From: Piscicola geometra
Lineage: Eukaryota > Annelida > Clitellata > Hirudinida > Piscicolidae
DNA length: 64,000 bases
Reading direction: 5' to 3'
NCBI GenBank assembly: GCA_943735955.1
Contig: CALSEQ010000033.1
Location: forward strand, 899,001-963,000
This document shows, piece by piece, positions 1-15,259 of the stretch. The position numbers and the translations under genes were made by a program. The first letter of the stretch is position 1. Each line of letters starts with the position of its first letter. Under the pieces are notes generated by a model, which did not search any database, was not told the DNA's origin, and saw only the letters and a program-made list of their open reading frames with translations.

Positions 1-3000
1 ATGTAAATATGCAATATATGTAAATATGCAATATATGTAAATATGCAATATATGTAAATATGCAATATATGTAAATATGCTATATATGTAAATATGCATT
101 ATATGTAAATATGCAATATATGTAATTATGCAATATATGTAAATATGCAATATATGTAAATATGCAATATATGTAAATATGCAACATATGTAAATATGCA
201 ATATATGTAAATATGCAATATATGTAAATATGCAATATATGTAAATATGCAAATATGCAATATATGCAAATATGCAATATATGTAAATATGCAATATATG
301 TAAATATGTAAATATGCAATATATGTAAATATGCAATATATGTAAATATGCAATATATATAAATATGCAAATATGCAAATATGCAATATATGCAAATATG
401 CAATATATGTAAATATGCAATATATGTAAATATGCAATATATGTAAATATGCAATATATGTAAATATGCAATATATGTAAATATGCAATATATGTAAATA
501 TGCTATATATGTAAATATGCATTATATGTAAATATGCAATATATGTAATTATGCAATATATGTAAATATGCAATATATGTAAATATGCAATATATGTAAA
601 TATGCAACATATGTAAATATGCAATATATGTAAATATGCAATATATGTAAATATGCAATATATGTAAATATGCAAATATGCAATATATGCAAATATGCAA
701 TATATGCAAATATGCAATATATGTAAATATGCAATATATGTAAATATGCAATATATGTAAATATGCAATATATGTAAATATGCAATATATGTAAATATGC
801 AATATATGTAAATATGCAATATATGTAAATATGCAATATATGTAAATATGCAATATATGTAAATATGCAATATATGTAAATATGCAATATATGTAAATAT
901 GCAATATATGTAAATACGCAATATATGAAAATATGCAATATATGTAAATATGCAAATATGCAATATATGCAAATATGCAATATATGCAAATATGCAATAT
1001 ATGCAAATATGCAATATATGTAAATATGCAATATATGTAAATATGCAATATATGTAAATTTGCAATATATGTAAATATTTGCAATATATGTAAATATGCA
1101 ATATATGTAAATATGCAATATATGTAAATATGCAATATATGTAAAGATGCAATATATGTAAATATGCAATATATGTAAATATGAAAATATGCAATATATG
1201 CAAATATGCAATATATGCAAATATGCAATAAATGTAAAGATGCAATTTATGTAAATATGCAATATATGTAAATATGCAATATATGTAAATATGCAATATA
1301 TGTAAATATGCAATATATGTAAATATGCAATATATGTAAATATGCAATATATGTAAATATGCAATATATGTAAATATGCAATATATGTAAATATGCAATA
1401 TATGTAAATATGCAATATATGTAAATATGCAATATATGTAAATATGCAATATATGTAAATATGCAAATATGCAATATATGCAAATTTGCAATATATGCAA
1501 ATATGCAATATATGTAAATATGCAGTATATGTAAATATGCAGTATATGTAAATATGCAATATATGTAAAAATGCAATATATGTAAATATGCAATATTTGA
1601 AAATATGCAATATATGTAAATATGCAAATATGCAATATATGCAAATATTCAATATATGCAAATATGCAATATATGTAAATATGCAATATATGTAAATATG
1701 CAATATATGTAAATATGCAATATATGTAAATATGCAATATATGTATATATGCAATATATGTAAATATGCAATATATGTTAATATGCAATATATGTAAATA
1801 TGCAATATATGTAAATATGCAATATATGTAAATATGCAATATATGTTAATATCCAAATATGCAAAATATGCAAATATGCAATATATGCAAATATGCAATA
1901 TATGTAAATATGCAATATATGTAAATATGCAATATATGTAAATATGCAATATATGTAAATATGCAATATATGTAAATATGCAATATATGTAAATATGCAA
2001 TATATGAAAATATGCAATATATGTAAATATGCAAATATGCAATATATGCAAATATGCAATATATGTAAATATGCAATATATGTAAATATGCAATATATGT
2101 AAATATGCAATATATGTAAATTTGCAATATATGTAAATATGCAATATATGTAACTATGCAATATATGTAAATATGCAATATATGTAAATATGCAATATAT
2201 GTAAAGATGCAATATATGTAAATATGCAATATATGTAATTATGAAAATATGCAATATATGCAAATATGCAATATATGCAAATATGCAATATATGTAAATA
2301 TGCAATTTTTGTAAATATGCAATATATGTAAATATGCAGTATATGAAAATATGCAATATATGTAAATATGCAATATATGTAAATATGCAATATATGCAAA
2401 TATGCAATATATGTAAATATGCAATATAAGTGAATATGCAATATATGTAAATATGCAATATATGTAAATATGCAATATATGTAATTATGCAATATATGTA
2501 AATATGCAATATATGTAAATATGCAATATATGTAAATATGCAATATATGTAAATATGCAATATATGTAAAAATGCAATATATGTAAATATGCAATATATG
2601 TAAATATGCAATATATGTAAATATGCAAATATGCAATATATGCAAATATGCAATATATGCAAATATGCAATATATGTAAATATGCAATATATGTAAATAT
2701 GCAATATATGTAAATATGCAATATATGTAAATATGCAATATATGTAAATATGCAATATATGTAAATATGCAATATATGTAAATATGCAATATATGTAAAT
2801 ATGCAATATATGTAAATATGCAATATATGTAAATATGCAATATATGTAAATATGCAATATATGTAAATATGCAATATATGTAAATATGCAATATATGTAA
2901 ATATGCAATATATGTAAATATGCAATATATGTAAATACGCAATATATGAAAATATGCAATATATGTAAATATACAAATATGCAATATATGCAAATATGCA

Positions 3001-6000
3001 ATATATGCAAATATGCAATATATGTAAATATGCAATATATGTAAATATGCAATATATGTAAATTTGCAATATATGTAAATATGCAATATATGTAAATATG
3101 CAATATATGTAAATATGCAATATATGTAAATATGCAATATATGTAAAGATGCAATATATGTAAATATGCAATATATGTAAATATGAAAATATGCAATATA
3201 TGCAAATATGCAATATATGCAAATATGCAATATATGTAAAGATGCAATTTATGTAAATATGCAATATATGTAAATATGCAATATATGTAAATATGCAATA
3301 TATGTAAATATGCAATATATGTAAATATGCAATATATGTAAATATGCAATATATGTAAATATGCAATATATGTAAATATGCAATATATGTAAATATGCAA
3401 TATATGTAAGTATGCAATATATGTAAATATGCAAATATGCAATATATGCAAATTTGCAATATATGCAAATATGCAATATATGTAAATATGCAGTATATGT
3501 AAATATGCAATATATGTAAAAATGCAATATATGTAAATATGCAATATTTGAAAATATGCAATATATGTAAATATGCAAATATGCAATATATGCAAATATG
3601 CAATATATGCAAATATGCAATATATGTAAATATGCAATATATGTAAATATGCAATATATGTAAATATGCAATATATGTAAATATGCAATATATGTATATA
3701 TGCAATATATGTAAATATGCAATATATGTAAATATGCAATATATGTAAATATGCAATATATGTAATTATGAAAATATGCAATATATGCAAATATGCAATA
3801 TATGCAAATATGCAATATATGTAAATATGCAATTTTTGTAAATATGCAATATATGTAAATATGCAATATATGAAAATATGCAATATATGTAAATATGCAA
3901 ATATGCAATATATGCAAATATGCAATATATGTAAATATGCAATATATGTTAATATCCAAATATGCAAAATATGCAAATATGCAATATATGCAAATATGCA
4001 ATATATGTAAATATGCAATATATGTAAATATGCAATATATGTAAATATGCAATATATGTAAATATGCAATATATGTAAATATGCAATATATGTAAATATG
4101 CAATATATGAAAATATGCAATATATGTAAATATGCAAATATGCAATATATGTAAATATGCAATATATGTAAATATGCAATATATGTAAATATGCAATATA
4201 TGTAAATTTGCAATATATGTAAATATGCAATATATGTAAATATGCAATATATGTAAAGATGCAATATATGTAAATATGCAATATATGTAATTATGAAAAT
4301 ATGCAATATATGCAAATATGCAATATATGCAAATATGCAATATATGTAAATATGCAATTTTTGTAAATATGCAATATATGTAAATATGCAGTATATGAAA
4401 ATATGCAATATATGTAAATATGCAATATATGTGAATATGCAATATATGCAAATATGCAATATATGTAAATATGCAATATAAGTGAATATGCAATATATGT
4501 AAATATGCAATATATGTAAATATGCAATATATGTAATTATGCAATATATGTAAATATGCAATATATGTAAATATGCAATATATGTAAATATGCAATATAT
4601 GTAAATATGCAATATATGTAAAAATGCAATATATGTAAATATGCAATATATGTAAATATGCAATATATGTAAATATGCAAATATGCAATATATGCAAATA
4701 TGCAATATATGCAAATATGCAATATATGTAAATATGCAATATATGTAAATATGCAATATATGTAAATATGCAATATATGTAAATATGCAATATATGTAAA
4801 TATGCAATATATGTAAATATGCAATATATGTAAATATGCAATATATGTAAATATGCAATATATGTAAATATGCAATATATGTAAATATGCAATATATGTA
4901 AATATGCAATATATGTAAATATGCAATATATGTAAATATGCAATATATGTAAATATGCAATATATGTAAATACGCAATATATGAAAATATGCAATATATG
5001 TAAATATACAAATATGCAATATATGCAAATATGCAATATATGCAAATATGCAATATATGTAAATATGCAATATATGTAAATATGCAATATATGTAAATTT
5101 GCAATATATGTAAATATGCAATATATGTAAATATGCAATATATGTAAATATGCAATATATGTAAATATGCAATATATGTAAAGATGCAATATATGTAAAT
5201 ATGCAATATATGTAAATATGAAAATATGCAATATATGCAAATATGCAATATATGCAAATATGCAATATATGTAAAGATGCAATTTATGTAAATATGCAAT
5301 ATATGTAAATATGCAATATATGTAAATATGCAATATATGTAAATATGCAATATATGTAAATATGCAATATATGTAAATATGCAATATATGTAAATATGCA
5401 ATATATGTAAATATGCAATATATGTAAATATGCAATATATGTAAGTATGCAATATATGTAAATATGCAAATATGCAATATATGCAAATTTGCAATATATG
5501 CAAATATGCAATATATGTAAATATGCAGTATATGTAAATATGCAATATATGTAAAAATGCAATATATGTAAATATGCAATATTTGAAAATATGCAATATA
5601 TGTAAATATGCAAATATGCAATATATGCAAATATGCAATATATGCAAATATGCAATATATGTAAATATGCAATATATGTAAATATGCAATATATGTAAAT
5701 ATGCAATATATGTAAATATGCAATATATGTATATTTGCAATATATGTAAATATGCAATATATGTAAATATGCAATATATGTAAATATGCAATATATGTAA
5801 TTATGAAAATATGCAATATATGCAAATATGCAATATATGCAAATATGCAATATATGTAAATATGCAATTTTTGTAAATATGCAATATATGTAAATATGCA
5901 ATATATGAAAATATGCAATATATGTAAATATGCAAATATGCAATATATGCAAATATGCAATATATGTAAATATGCAATATATGTTAATATCCAAATATGC

Positions 6001-6359
6001 AAAATATGCAAATATGCAATATATGCAAATATGCAATATATGTAAATATGCAATATATGTAAATATGCAATATATGTAAATATGCAATATATGTAAATAT
6101 GCAATATATGTAAATATGCAATATATGTAAATATGCAATATATGAAAATATGCAATATATGTAAATATGCAAATATGCAATATATGTAAATATGCAATAT
6201 ATGTAAATATGCAATATATGTAAATATGCAATATATGTAAATTTGCAATATATGTAAATATGCAATATATGTAAATATGCAATATATGTAAATATGCAAT
6301 ATATGTAAATATGCAATATATGTAAAGATGCAATATATGTAAATATGCAATATATGTAA
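1..6359 (+). repeat. ~2.05-kb higher-order repeat region
   Basis: Rare variants recur at long period. The unit variant CAATTTTTG occurs at 2303, 3830, 4355 and 5865 here (and at 6424, 7831, 9120 and 10129 in the next segment). Copies 2303, 4355 and 6424 lie 2,052 and 2,069 bp apart; 3830 and 5865 lie 2,035 apart. A second marker, ATCCAAATATG followed by CAAAATATG, sits at 1851, 3954 and 5989 (2,103 and 2,035 apart). The blocks 2,239-4,290 and 4,291-6,359 are therefore successive copies of a ~2-kb block of about 120 units, with differences that include gain or loss of whole 17-bp units. An earlier, more diverged copy is partly visible from about 200 bp. Confidence 0.85.
2032..3897 (+). repeat. 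Half-unit cassette lattice, early example
   Basis: Inserted 8-bp half-units (CAAATATG, or AAAATATG after an A change) begin at 2032, 2244, 2626, 2974, 3186, 3432, 3576, 3771 and 3898. The gaps are 212, 382, 348, 212, 246, 144, 195 and 127 bp, all exactly 17n+8. Usually one to three C units (CAATATATGCAAATATG) follow the half-unit. A unit with GAAAATATG often lies just before, separated by one normal unit. Confidence 0.88.
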
Positions 6360-9300
6360 TTATGAAAATATGCAATATATGCAAATATGCAATATATGCA
6401 AATATGCAATATATGTAAATATGCAATTTTTGTAAATATGCAATATATGTAAATATGCAATATATGAAAATATGCAATATATGTAAATATGCAATATATG
6501 TAAATATGCAATATATGCAAATATGCAATATATGTAAATATGCAATATAATTGAATATGCAATATATGTAAATATGCAATATATGTAAATAAGCAATATA
6601 TGTAATTATGCAATATATTTAAATATGCAATATATGTAAATATGCAATATATGTAAATATGCAATATATGTAAATATGCAATATATGTAAAAATGCAATA
6701 TATGTAAATATGCAATATATGTAAATATGCAATATATGTAAATATGCAAATATGCAATATATGCAAATTTGCAATATATGCAAATATGCAATATATGTAA
6801 ATATGCAATATATGTAAATATGCAATATATGTAAAAATGCAATATATGTAAATATGCAATATTTGAAAATATGCAATATTTGAAAATATGCAATATATGT
6901 AAATATGCAAATATGCAATATATGCAAATATGCAATATATGTATATATGCAATATATGTAAATATGCAATATATGTTAATATGCAATATATGTAAATATG
7001 CAATATATGTAAATATGCAATATATGTAAATATGCAATATATGTTAATATCCAAATATGCAAAATATGCAAATATGCAATATATGTAAATATGCAAATAT
7101 GCAATATATGCAAATTTGCAATATATGCAAATATGCAATATATGTAAATATGCAATATATGTAAATATGCAATATATGTAAAAATGCAATATATGTAAAT
7201 ATGCAATATTTGAAAATATGCAATATATGTAAATATGCAAATATGCAATATATGTAAATATGCAATATATGTATATATGCAATATATGTAAATATGCAAT
7301 ATATGTTAATATGCAATATATGTAAATATGCAATATATGTAAATATGCAATATATGTAAATATGCAATATATGTTAATATCCAAATATGCAAAATATGCA
7401 AATATGCAATATATGCAAATATGCAATATATGTAAATATGCAATATATGTAAATATGCAATATATGTAAATATGCAATATATGTAAATATGCAATATATG
7501 TAAATATGCAATATATGTAAATATGCAATATATGAAAATATGCAATATATGTAAATATGCAAATATGCAATATATGCAAATATGCAATATATGTAAATAT
7601 GCAATATATGTAAATATGCAATATATGTAAATATGCAATATATGTAAATTTGCAATATATGTAAATATGCAATATATGTAAATATGCAATATATGTAAAT
7701 ATGCAATATATGTAAATATGCAATATATGTAAAGATGCAATATATGTAAATATGCAATATATGTAATTATGAAAATATGCAATATATGCAAATATGCAAT
7801 ATATGCAAATATGCAATATATGTAAATATGCAATTTTTGTAAATATGCAATATATGTAAATATGCAATATATGAAAATATGCAATATATGTAAATATGCA
7901 ATATATGTAAATATGCAATATATGCAAATATGCAATATATGTAAATATGCAATATAAGTGAATATGCAATATATGTAAATATGCAATATATGTAAATAAG
8001 CAATATATGTAATTATGCAATATATTTAAATATGCAATATATGTAAATATGCAATATATGTAAATATGCAATATATGTAAATATGCAATATATGTAAAAA
8101 TGCAATATATGTAAATATGCAATATATGTAAATATGCAATATATGTAAATATGCAAATATGCAATATATGCAAATTTGCAATATATGCAAATATGCAATA
8201 TATGTAAATATGCAATATATGTAAATATGCAATATATGTAAAAATGCAATATATGTAAATATGCAATATTTGAAAATATGCAATATATGTAAATATGCAA
8301 ATATGCAATATATGCAAATATGCAATATATGCAAATATGCAATATATGTAAATATGCAATATATGTAAATATGCAATATATGTAAATATGCAATATATGT
8401 AAATATGCAATATATGTATATATGCAATATATGTAAATATGCAATATATGTTAATATGCAATATATGTAAATATGCAATATATGTAAATATGCAATACAT
8501 TTAAATATGCAATATATGTTAATATCCAAATATGCAAAATATGCAAATATGCAATATATGCAAATATGCAATATATGTAAATATGCAATATATGTAAATA
8601 TGCAATATATGTAAATATGCAATATATGTAAATATGCAATATATGTTAATATCCAAATATGCAAAATATGCAAATATGCAATATATGCAAATATGCAATA
8701 TATGTAAATATGCAATATATGTAAATATGCAATATATGTAAATATGCAATATATGTAAATATGCAATATATGTAAATATGCAATATATGTAAATATGCAA
8801 TATATGAAAATATGCAATATATGTAAATATGCAAATATGCAATATATGCAAATATGCAAAATATGTAAATATGCAATATATGTAAATATGCAATATATGT
8901 AAATATGCAATATATGTAAATATGCAATATATGTAAATTTGCAATATATGTAAATATGCAATATATGTAAATATGCAATATATGTAAATATGCAATATAT
9001 GTAAATATGCAATATATGTAAAGATGCAATATATGTAAATATGCAATATATGTAATTATGAAAATATGCAATATATGCAAATATGCAATATATGCAAATA
9101 TGCAATATATGTGAATATGCAATTTTTGTAAATATGCAATATATGTAAATATGCAATATATGAAAATATGCAATATATGTAAATATGCAATATATGTAAA
9201 TATGCAATATATGCAAATATGCAATATATGTAAATATGCAATATAAGTGAATATGCAATATATGTAAATATGCAATATATGTGAATAAGCAATATATGTA

Positions 9301-10437
9301 ATTATGCAATATATGTAAATATGCAAATATGCAATATATGCAAATTTGCAATATATGCAAATATGCAATATATGTAAATATGCAATATATGTAAATATGC
9401 AATATATGTAAAAATGCAATATATGTAAATATGCAATATTTGAAAATATGCAATATATGTAAATATGCAAATATGCAATATATGCAAATATGCAATATAT
9501 GCAAATATGCAATATATGTAAATATGCAATATATGTAAATATGCAATATATGTAAATATGCAATATATGTAAATATGCAATATATGTATATATGCAATAT
9601 ATGTAAATATGCAATATATGTTAATATGCAATATATGTAAATATGCAATATATGTAAATATGCAATACATGTAAATATGCAATATATGTTAATATCCAAA
9701 TATGCAAAATATGCAAATATGCAATATATGCAAATATGCAATATATGTAAATATGCAATATATGTAAATATGCAATATATGTAAATATGCAATATATGTA
9801 AATATGCAATATATGTAAATATGCAATATATGAAAATATGCAATATATGTAAATATGTAAATATGCAATATATGCAAATATGCAATATATGCAAATATGC
9901 AATATATGTAAATATGCAATATATGTAAATATGCAATATATGTAAATTTGCAATATATGTAAATATGCAATATATGTAAATATGCAATATATGTAAATAT
10001 GCAATATATGTAAATATGCAATATATGTAAAGATGCAATATATGTAAATATGCAATATATGTAATTATGAAAATATGCAATATATGCAAATATGCAATAT
10101 ATGCAAATATGCAATATATGTAAATATGCAATTTTTGTAAATATGCAATATATGTAAATATGCAATATATGTAAATATGCAATATATGTAAATATGCAAT
10201 ATATGTAAATATGCAATATATGCAAATATGCAATATATGTAAATATGCAATATAAGTGAATATGCAATATATGTAAATATGCAATATATGTAAATATGCA
10301 ATATATGTAATTATGCAATATATGTAAATATGCAATATATGTAAATATGCAATATATGTAAATATGCAATATATGTAAATATGCAATATATGTAAAAATG
10401 CAATATATGTAAATATGCAATATATGTAAATATGCAA
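6360..10437 (+). repeat. Shortened derivatives of the 2-kb repeat
   Basis: The markers of the preceding region continue but closer together. CAATTTTTG lies at 6424, 7831, 9120 and 10129, spacings 1,407, 1,289 and 1,009. ATCCAAATATG lies at 7049, 7379, 8524, 8651 and 9694. A block with two TTTGAAAATATG-type units appears around 6860-6890. The same sub-blocks are present in changed order and number, as expected from unequal exchange or internal deletion of the 2-kb repeat. The CAATTTTTG marker was not seen after about 10.2 kb. Confidence 0.75.
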
Positions 10438-13400
10438 TATATGTTAATATGCAAATATACAATATATGCAAATATGCAATATATGCAAATATGCAATATA
10501 TGTAAATATGCAATATATGTAAATATGCAATATATGTAAATATGCAATATATGCAAATATGCAATATATGTAAATATGCAATATATGTAAATATGCAATA
10601 TATGTAAATATGCAATATATGTAAATATGCAATATATGTAAATATGCAATATATATAAATATGCAAATATGCAAATATGCAATATATGCAAATATGCAAT
10701 ATATGTAAATATGCAATATATGTAAATATGCAATATATGTAAATATGCAATATATGTAAATATGCAATATATGTAAATATGCAATATATGTAAATATGCT
10801 ATATATGTAAATATGCAATATATGTAAATATGCAATATATGTAAATATGCAATATATGTAAATATGCAATATATGTAAATATGCAATATATGTAAATATG
10901 CAATATATGTAAATATGCAATATATGTAAATATGCAATATATGTAAATATGCAATATATGAAAATATGCAATATATGTAAATATGCAAATATGCAATATA
11001 TGCAAATATGCAATATATGCAAATATGCAATATATGTAAATATGCAATATATGTAAATATGCAATATATGTAAATTTGCAATATATGTAAATATGCAATA
11101 TATGTAAATATGCAATATATGTAAATATGCAATATATGTAAATATGCAATATATGTAAAGATGCAATATATGTAAATATGCAATATATGTAAATATGCAA
11201 ATATGCATTATATGCAAATATGCAATATATGCAAATATGCAATACATGTAAATATGCAATTTATGTAAATATGCAATATATGTAAATATGCAATATATGT
11301 AAATATGCAATATATGTAAATATGCAATATATGTAAATATGCAATATATGTAAATATGCAATATATGCAATTATGCAATATATGTAAATATGCAATATAT
11401 GTGAATATGCAATATATGTAAATATGCAATATATGTAAATATGAAATATATGTAATTATGCAATATATGTTAATATGCAATATATGGAAATATGCAATAT
11501 ATGTAAATATGCAATATATGTAAATATGCAATAAATGTAAATATGCAATATATGTTAATATGCAATAAATGTAAATATGCAATATATGTAAATATGCAAT
11601 ATATGCAAATATGCAATATATGCAAATATGCAATATATGTAAATATGCAATATATGTAAATATGCAATATATGTAAATATGCAATTAATTCAAATATGCA
11701 ATATATGTAAATATGCAATATATGTAAATATGCAATAAATGTAAATATGCAATATATGTAAATATGCAATATATGTAAATATGTAAATATGCAAAATATG
11801 TAAATATGCAATATATGTAAATATGCAATATATATAAATATGCAAATATGCAAATATGCAATATATGCAAATATGCAATATATGTAAACATGCAATATAT
11901 GTAAATATGCAATATATGTAAATATGCAATATATGTAAATATGCAATATATGTAAATATGCAATATATGTGAATATGCAATATATGTAAATATGCAATAT
12001 ATGGAAATATGCAATATATGTAAATATGCAATATATGTGAATATGCAATATATGTAAATATGCAATATATGTAAATATGCAATATATGTAATTATGCAAT
12101 ATATGTAAATATGCAATATATGTAAATATGCAATATATGTAAATATGCAATATATGTAAATATGCAATATATGTAAATATGCAATATATGTAAATATGCA
12201 ATATATGTTAATATGCAGATAAGCAATATATGCAAATATGCAATATATGCAAATATGCAATATATGCAACTATGCAATATATGTAAATATGCAATATATG
12301 CAAATATGCAATATATGTAAATATGCAATATATGTAAATATGCAATATATGTAAATATGCAATATATTCAAATATGCAATATATGTAAATATGCAATATA
12401 TGTAAATATGCAATAAATGTAAATATGCAATATATGTAAATATGCAATATATGTAAATATGTAAATATGCAATATATGTAAATATGCAATATATGTAAAT
12501 ATGCAATATATATAAATATGCAAATATGCAAATATGCAATATATGCAAATATGCAATATATGTAAACATGCAATATATGTAAATATGCAATATATGTAAA
12601 TATGCAATATATGTAAATATGCAATATATGTAAATATGCAATATATGTAAATATGCTATATATGTAAATATGCAATATATGTAAATATGCAATATATGTA
12701 ATTATGCAATATATGTAAATATGCAATATATGTAAATATGCAATATATGTCACTATGCAATATATGTAAATATGCAATATATGTATATATGCAATAAATG
12801 TAAATATGCAATATATGTAAATATGCAAATATGCAATATATGCAAATATGCAATATATGCAAATATGCAATATATGTAAATATGCAATATATGTAAATAT
12901 GCAATATATGTAAATATGCAATATATGTAAATATGCAATATATGTAAATATGCAATAAATGTAAATATGCAATATATGTAAATATGCAATATATGTAAAT
13001 ATGCAATATATGTAAATATGCAATATATGTAAATATGCAATATATGTAAATAGGCAATATATGTAAATATGCAATATATGTAAATATGCAATATATGTAA
13101 ATATGTAATATATGTAAATATGCAATATATGTAAATATGCAAATATGCAATATATGCAAATTTGCAATATATGCAAATATGCAATATATGTAAATATGCA
13201 ATATATGTAAATATGCAATATATGTAAAAATGCAATATATGTAAATATGCAATATATGAAAATATGCAATATATGTAAATATGCAAATATGCAATATATG
13301 CAAATATGCAATATATGTATATATGCAATATATGTAAATATGCAATATATGTTAATATGCAATATATGTAAATATGCAATATATGTAAATATGCAATATA

Positions 13401-15259
13401 TGTAAATATGCAATATATGTAAATATGCAAATATGCAATATATGCAAATATGCAATATATGCAAATATGCAATATATGTAAATATGCAATATATATAAAT
13501 ATGCAATATATGTAAATATGCAATATATGTAAATATGCAATATATGTAAATATGCAATATATGTAAATATGCAAATATGCAATATATGCAAATATGCAAT
13601 ATATGCAAATATGCAATATATGCAAATTTGCAATATATGCAAATATGCAATATATGTAAATATGCAATATATGTAAATATGCAATATATGTAAATATGCA
13701 ATATATGTAAATATGCAATATATGTATATATGCAATATATGTAAATATGCAATATATGTTAATATGCAATATATGTAAATATGCAATATATGTAAATATG
13801 CAATATATGTAAATATGCAAATATGCAATATATGCAAATATGCAATATATGCAAATATGCAATATATGTAAATATGCAATGTATATAAATATGCAATATA
13901 TGTAAATATGCAATATATGTAAATATGCAATGTATGTAAATATGCAATATATGTAAATATGCAATATATGAAAATATGCAATATATGTAAATATGCAAAT
14001 ATGCAATATATGCAAATATGCAATATATGCAAATATGCAATATATGTAAATATGCAATATATGTAAATATGCAATATATGTAAAAATGCAATATATGTAA
14101 ATATGCAATATATGAAAATATGCAATATATGTAAATATGCAAATATGCAATATATGCAAATATGCAATATATGCAAATATGCAATATATGTAAATATGCA
14201 ATATATGTAAATATGCAATATATGTAAATATGCAATATATGTAAATATGCAATATATGTATATATGCAATATATGTAAATATGCAATATATGTTAATATG
14301 CAATATATGTAAATATGCAATATATGTAAATATGCAATATATGTAAATATGCAATATATGTAAATATGCAAATATGCAATATATGCAAATATGCAATATA
14401 TGCAAATATGCAATATATGTAAATATGCAATATATATAAATATGCAATATATGTAAATATGCAATATATGTAAATATGCAATGTATGTAAATATGCAATA
14501 TATGTAAATATGCAATATATGAAAGTATGCAATATATGTAAATATGCAAATATGCAATATATGCAAATATGCAATATATGCAAATATGCAATATATGTAA
14601 ATATGCAATATATGTAAATATGCAATATATGTAAATTTGCAATATATGTAAATATGCAATATATGTAAAGAAGCAATATATGTAAATATGCTATATATGT
14701 AAATATGAAATTATGCAATATATGCAAAAATGCAATATATGCAAATATGCAATATATGTAAATAGGCAATTTATGTAAATATGCAATATATGTAAATATG
14801 CAATATATTTAAATATGCAATATATGTAAATATGCAATATATGTAAATATGCAATATATGTAAATATGCAATATATGTAAATATGCAATATATTTAAATA
14901 TGCAATATATGTAAATATGCAATATATGTAAATATGCAATATATGTAAATATGCAATATATGTAAATATGCAAATATGCAATATATGCAAATTTGCAATA
15001 TATGCAAATATGCAATATATGTAAATATGCAATATATGTAAATATGCAATATATGTAAAAATGCAATATATGTAAATATGCAATATATGAAAATATGCAA
15101 TATATGTAAATATGCAAATATGCAATATATGTAAATATGCAATATATGCAAATATGCAATACATGTAAATATGCAATCTATGTAAATATGCAATATATGT
15201 AAATATGCAATATATGTAAATATGCAATATATGTATATATGCAATATATGTAAATATGC
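10438..15259 (+). repeat. Mixed satellite region, no clear long period
   Basis: Only 17-bp units and half-unit cassettes are present. CAATAAATG units become frequent. Tandem half-units (TAAATATG repeated with no 9-bp half between) occur near 11780 and 12460. An unusual CAATTAATTCAAATATG-type junction lies at about 11682. The marker GCAGATAAG appears at 12215, the first of four copies in the window, and GAAATTATG at 14707, the first of ten. I could not define a clean tandem period by eye. Confidence 0.7.
12956..12966 (-). other. Yeast-type ACS match in CAATAAATG units
   Basis: The minus strand of TAAATGTAAAT reads ATTTACATTTA, a full match to the budding-yeast origin core WTTTAYRTTTW; the normal unit misses by one base. 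It occurs wherever CAATAAATG precedes TAAATATG. With this base composition such matches are expected by chance, and the host is unlikely to be a budding yeast. Confidence 0.2.

Noticed and set aside
340..375. TATA-box-like TATATAAAT in units with ATATATAAATATG (also near 10650, 11830, 41470 and others).
   Set aside because: A single G-to-A change in an AT-rich unit creates it, and no transcription unit lies downstream.
1778..5791. Long minus-strand open frames (up to 1,337 codons here; others of about 1,000-1,200 codons near 44-48, 54-58 and 60-64 kb) that look like a giant repeat protein.
   Set aside because: They follow from the repeat: its reverse complement lacks stops in all frames, overlapping frames are open at once, starts are TTG rather than ATG in the consensus, and ends fall at random variant units. 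There is no codon bias, no unique domain and no start context.
12956..12966. Replication origin, from a full match to the yeast ACS.
   Set aside because: The match depends on one common substitution and recurs many times. With 82% A+T it is expected by chance, and nothing else suggests a yeast origin.
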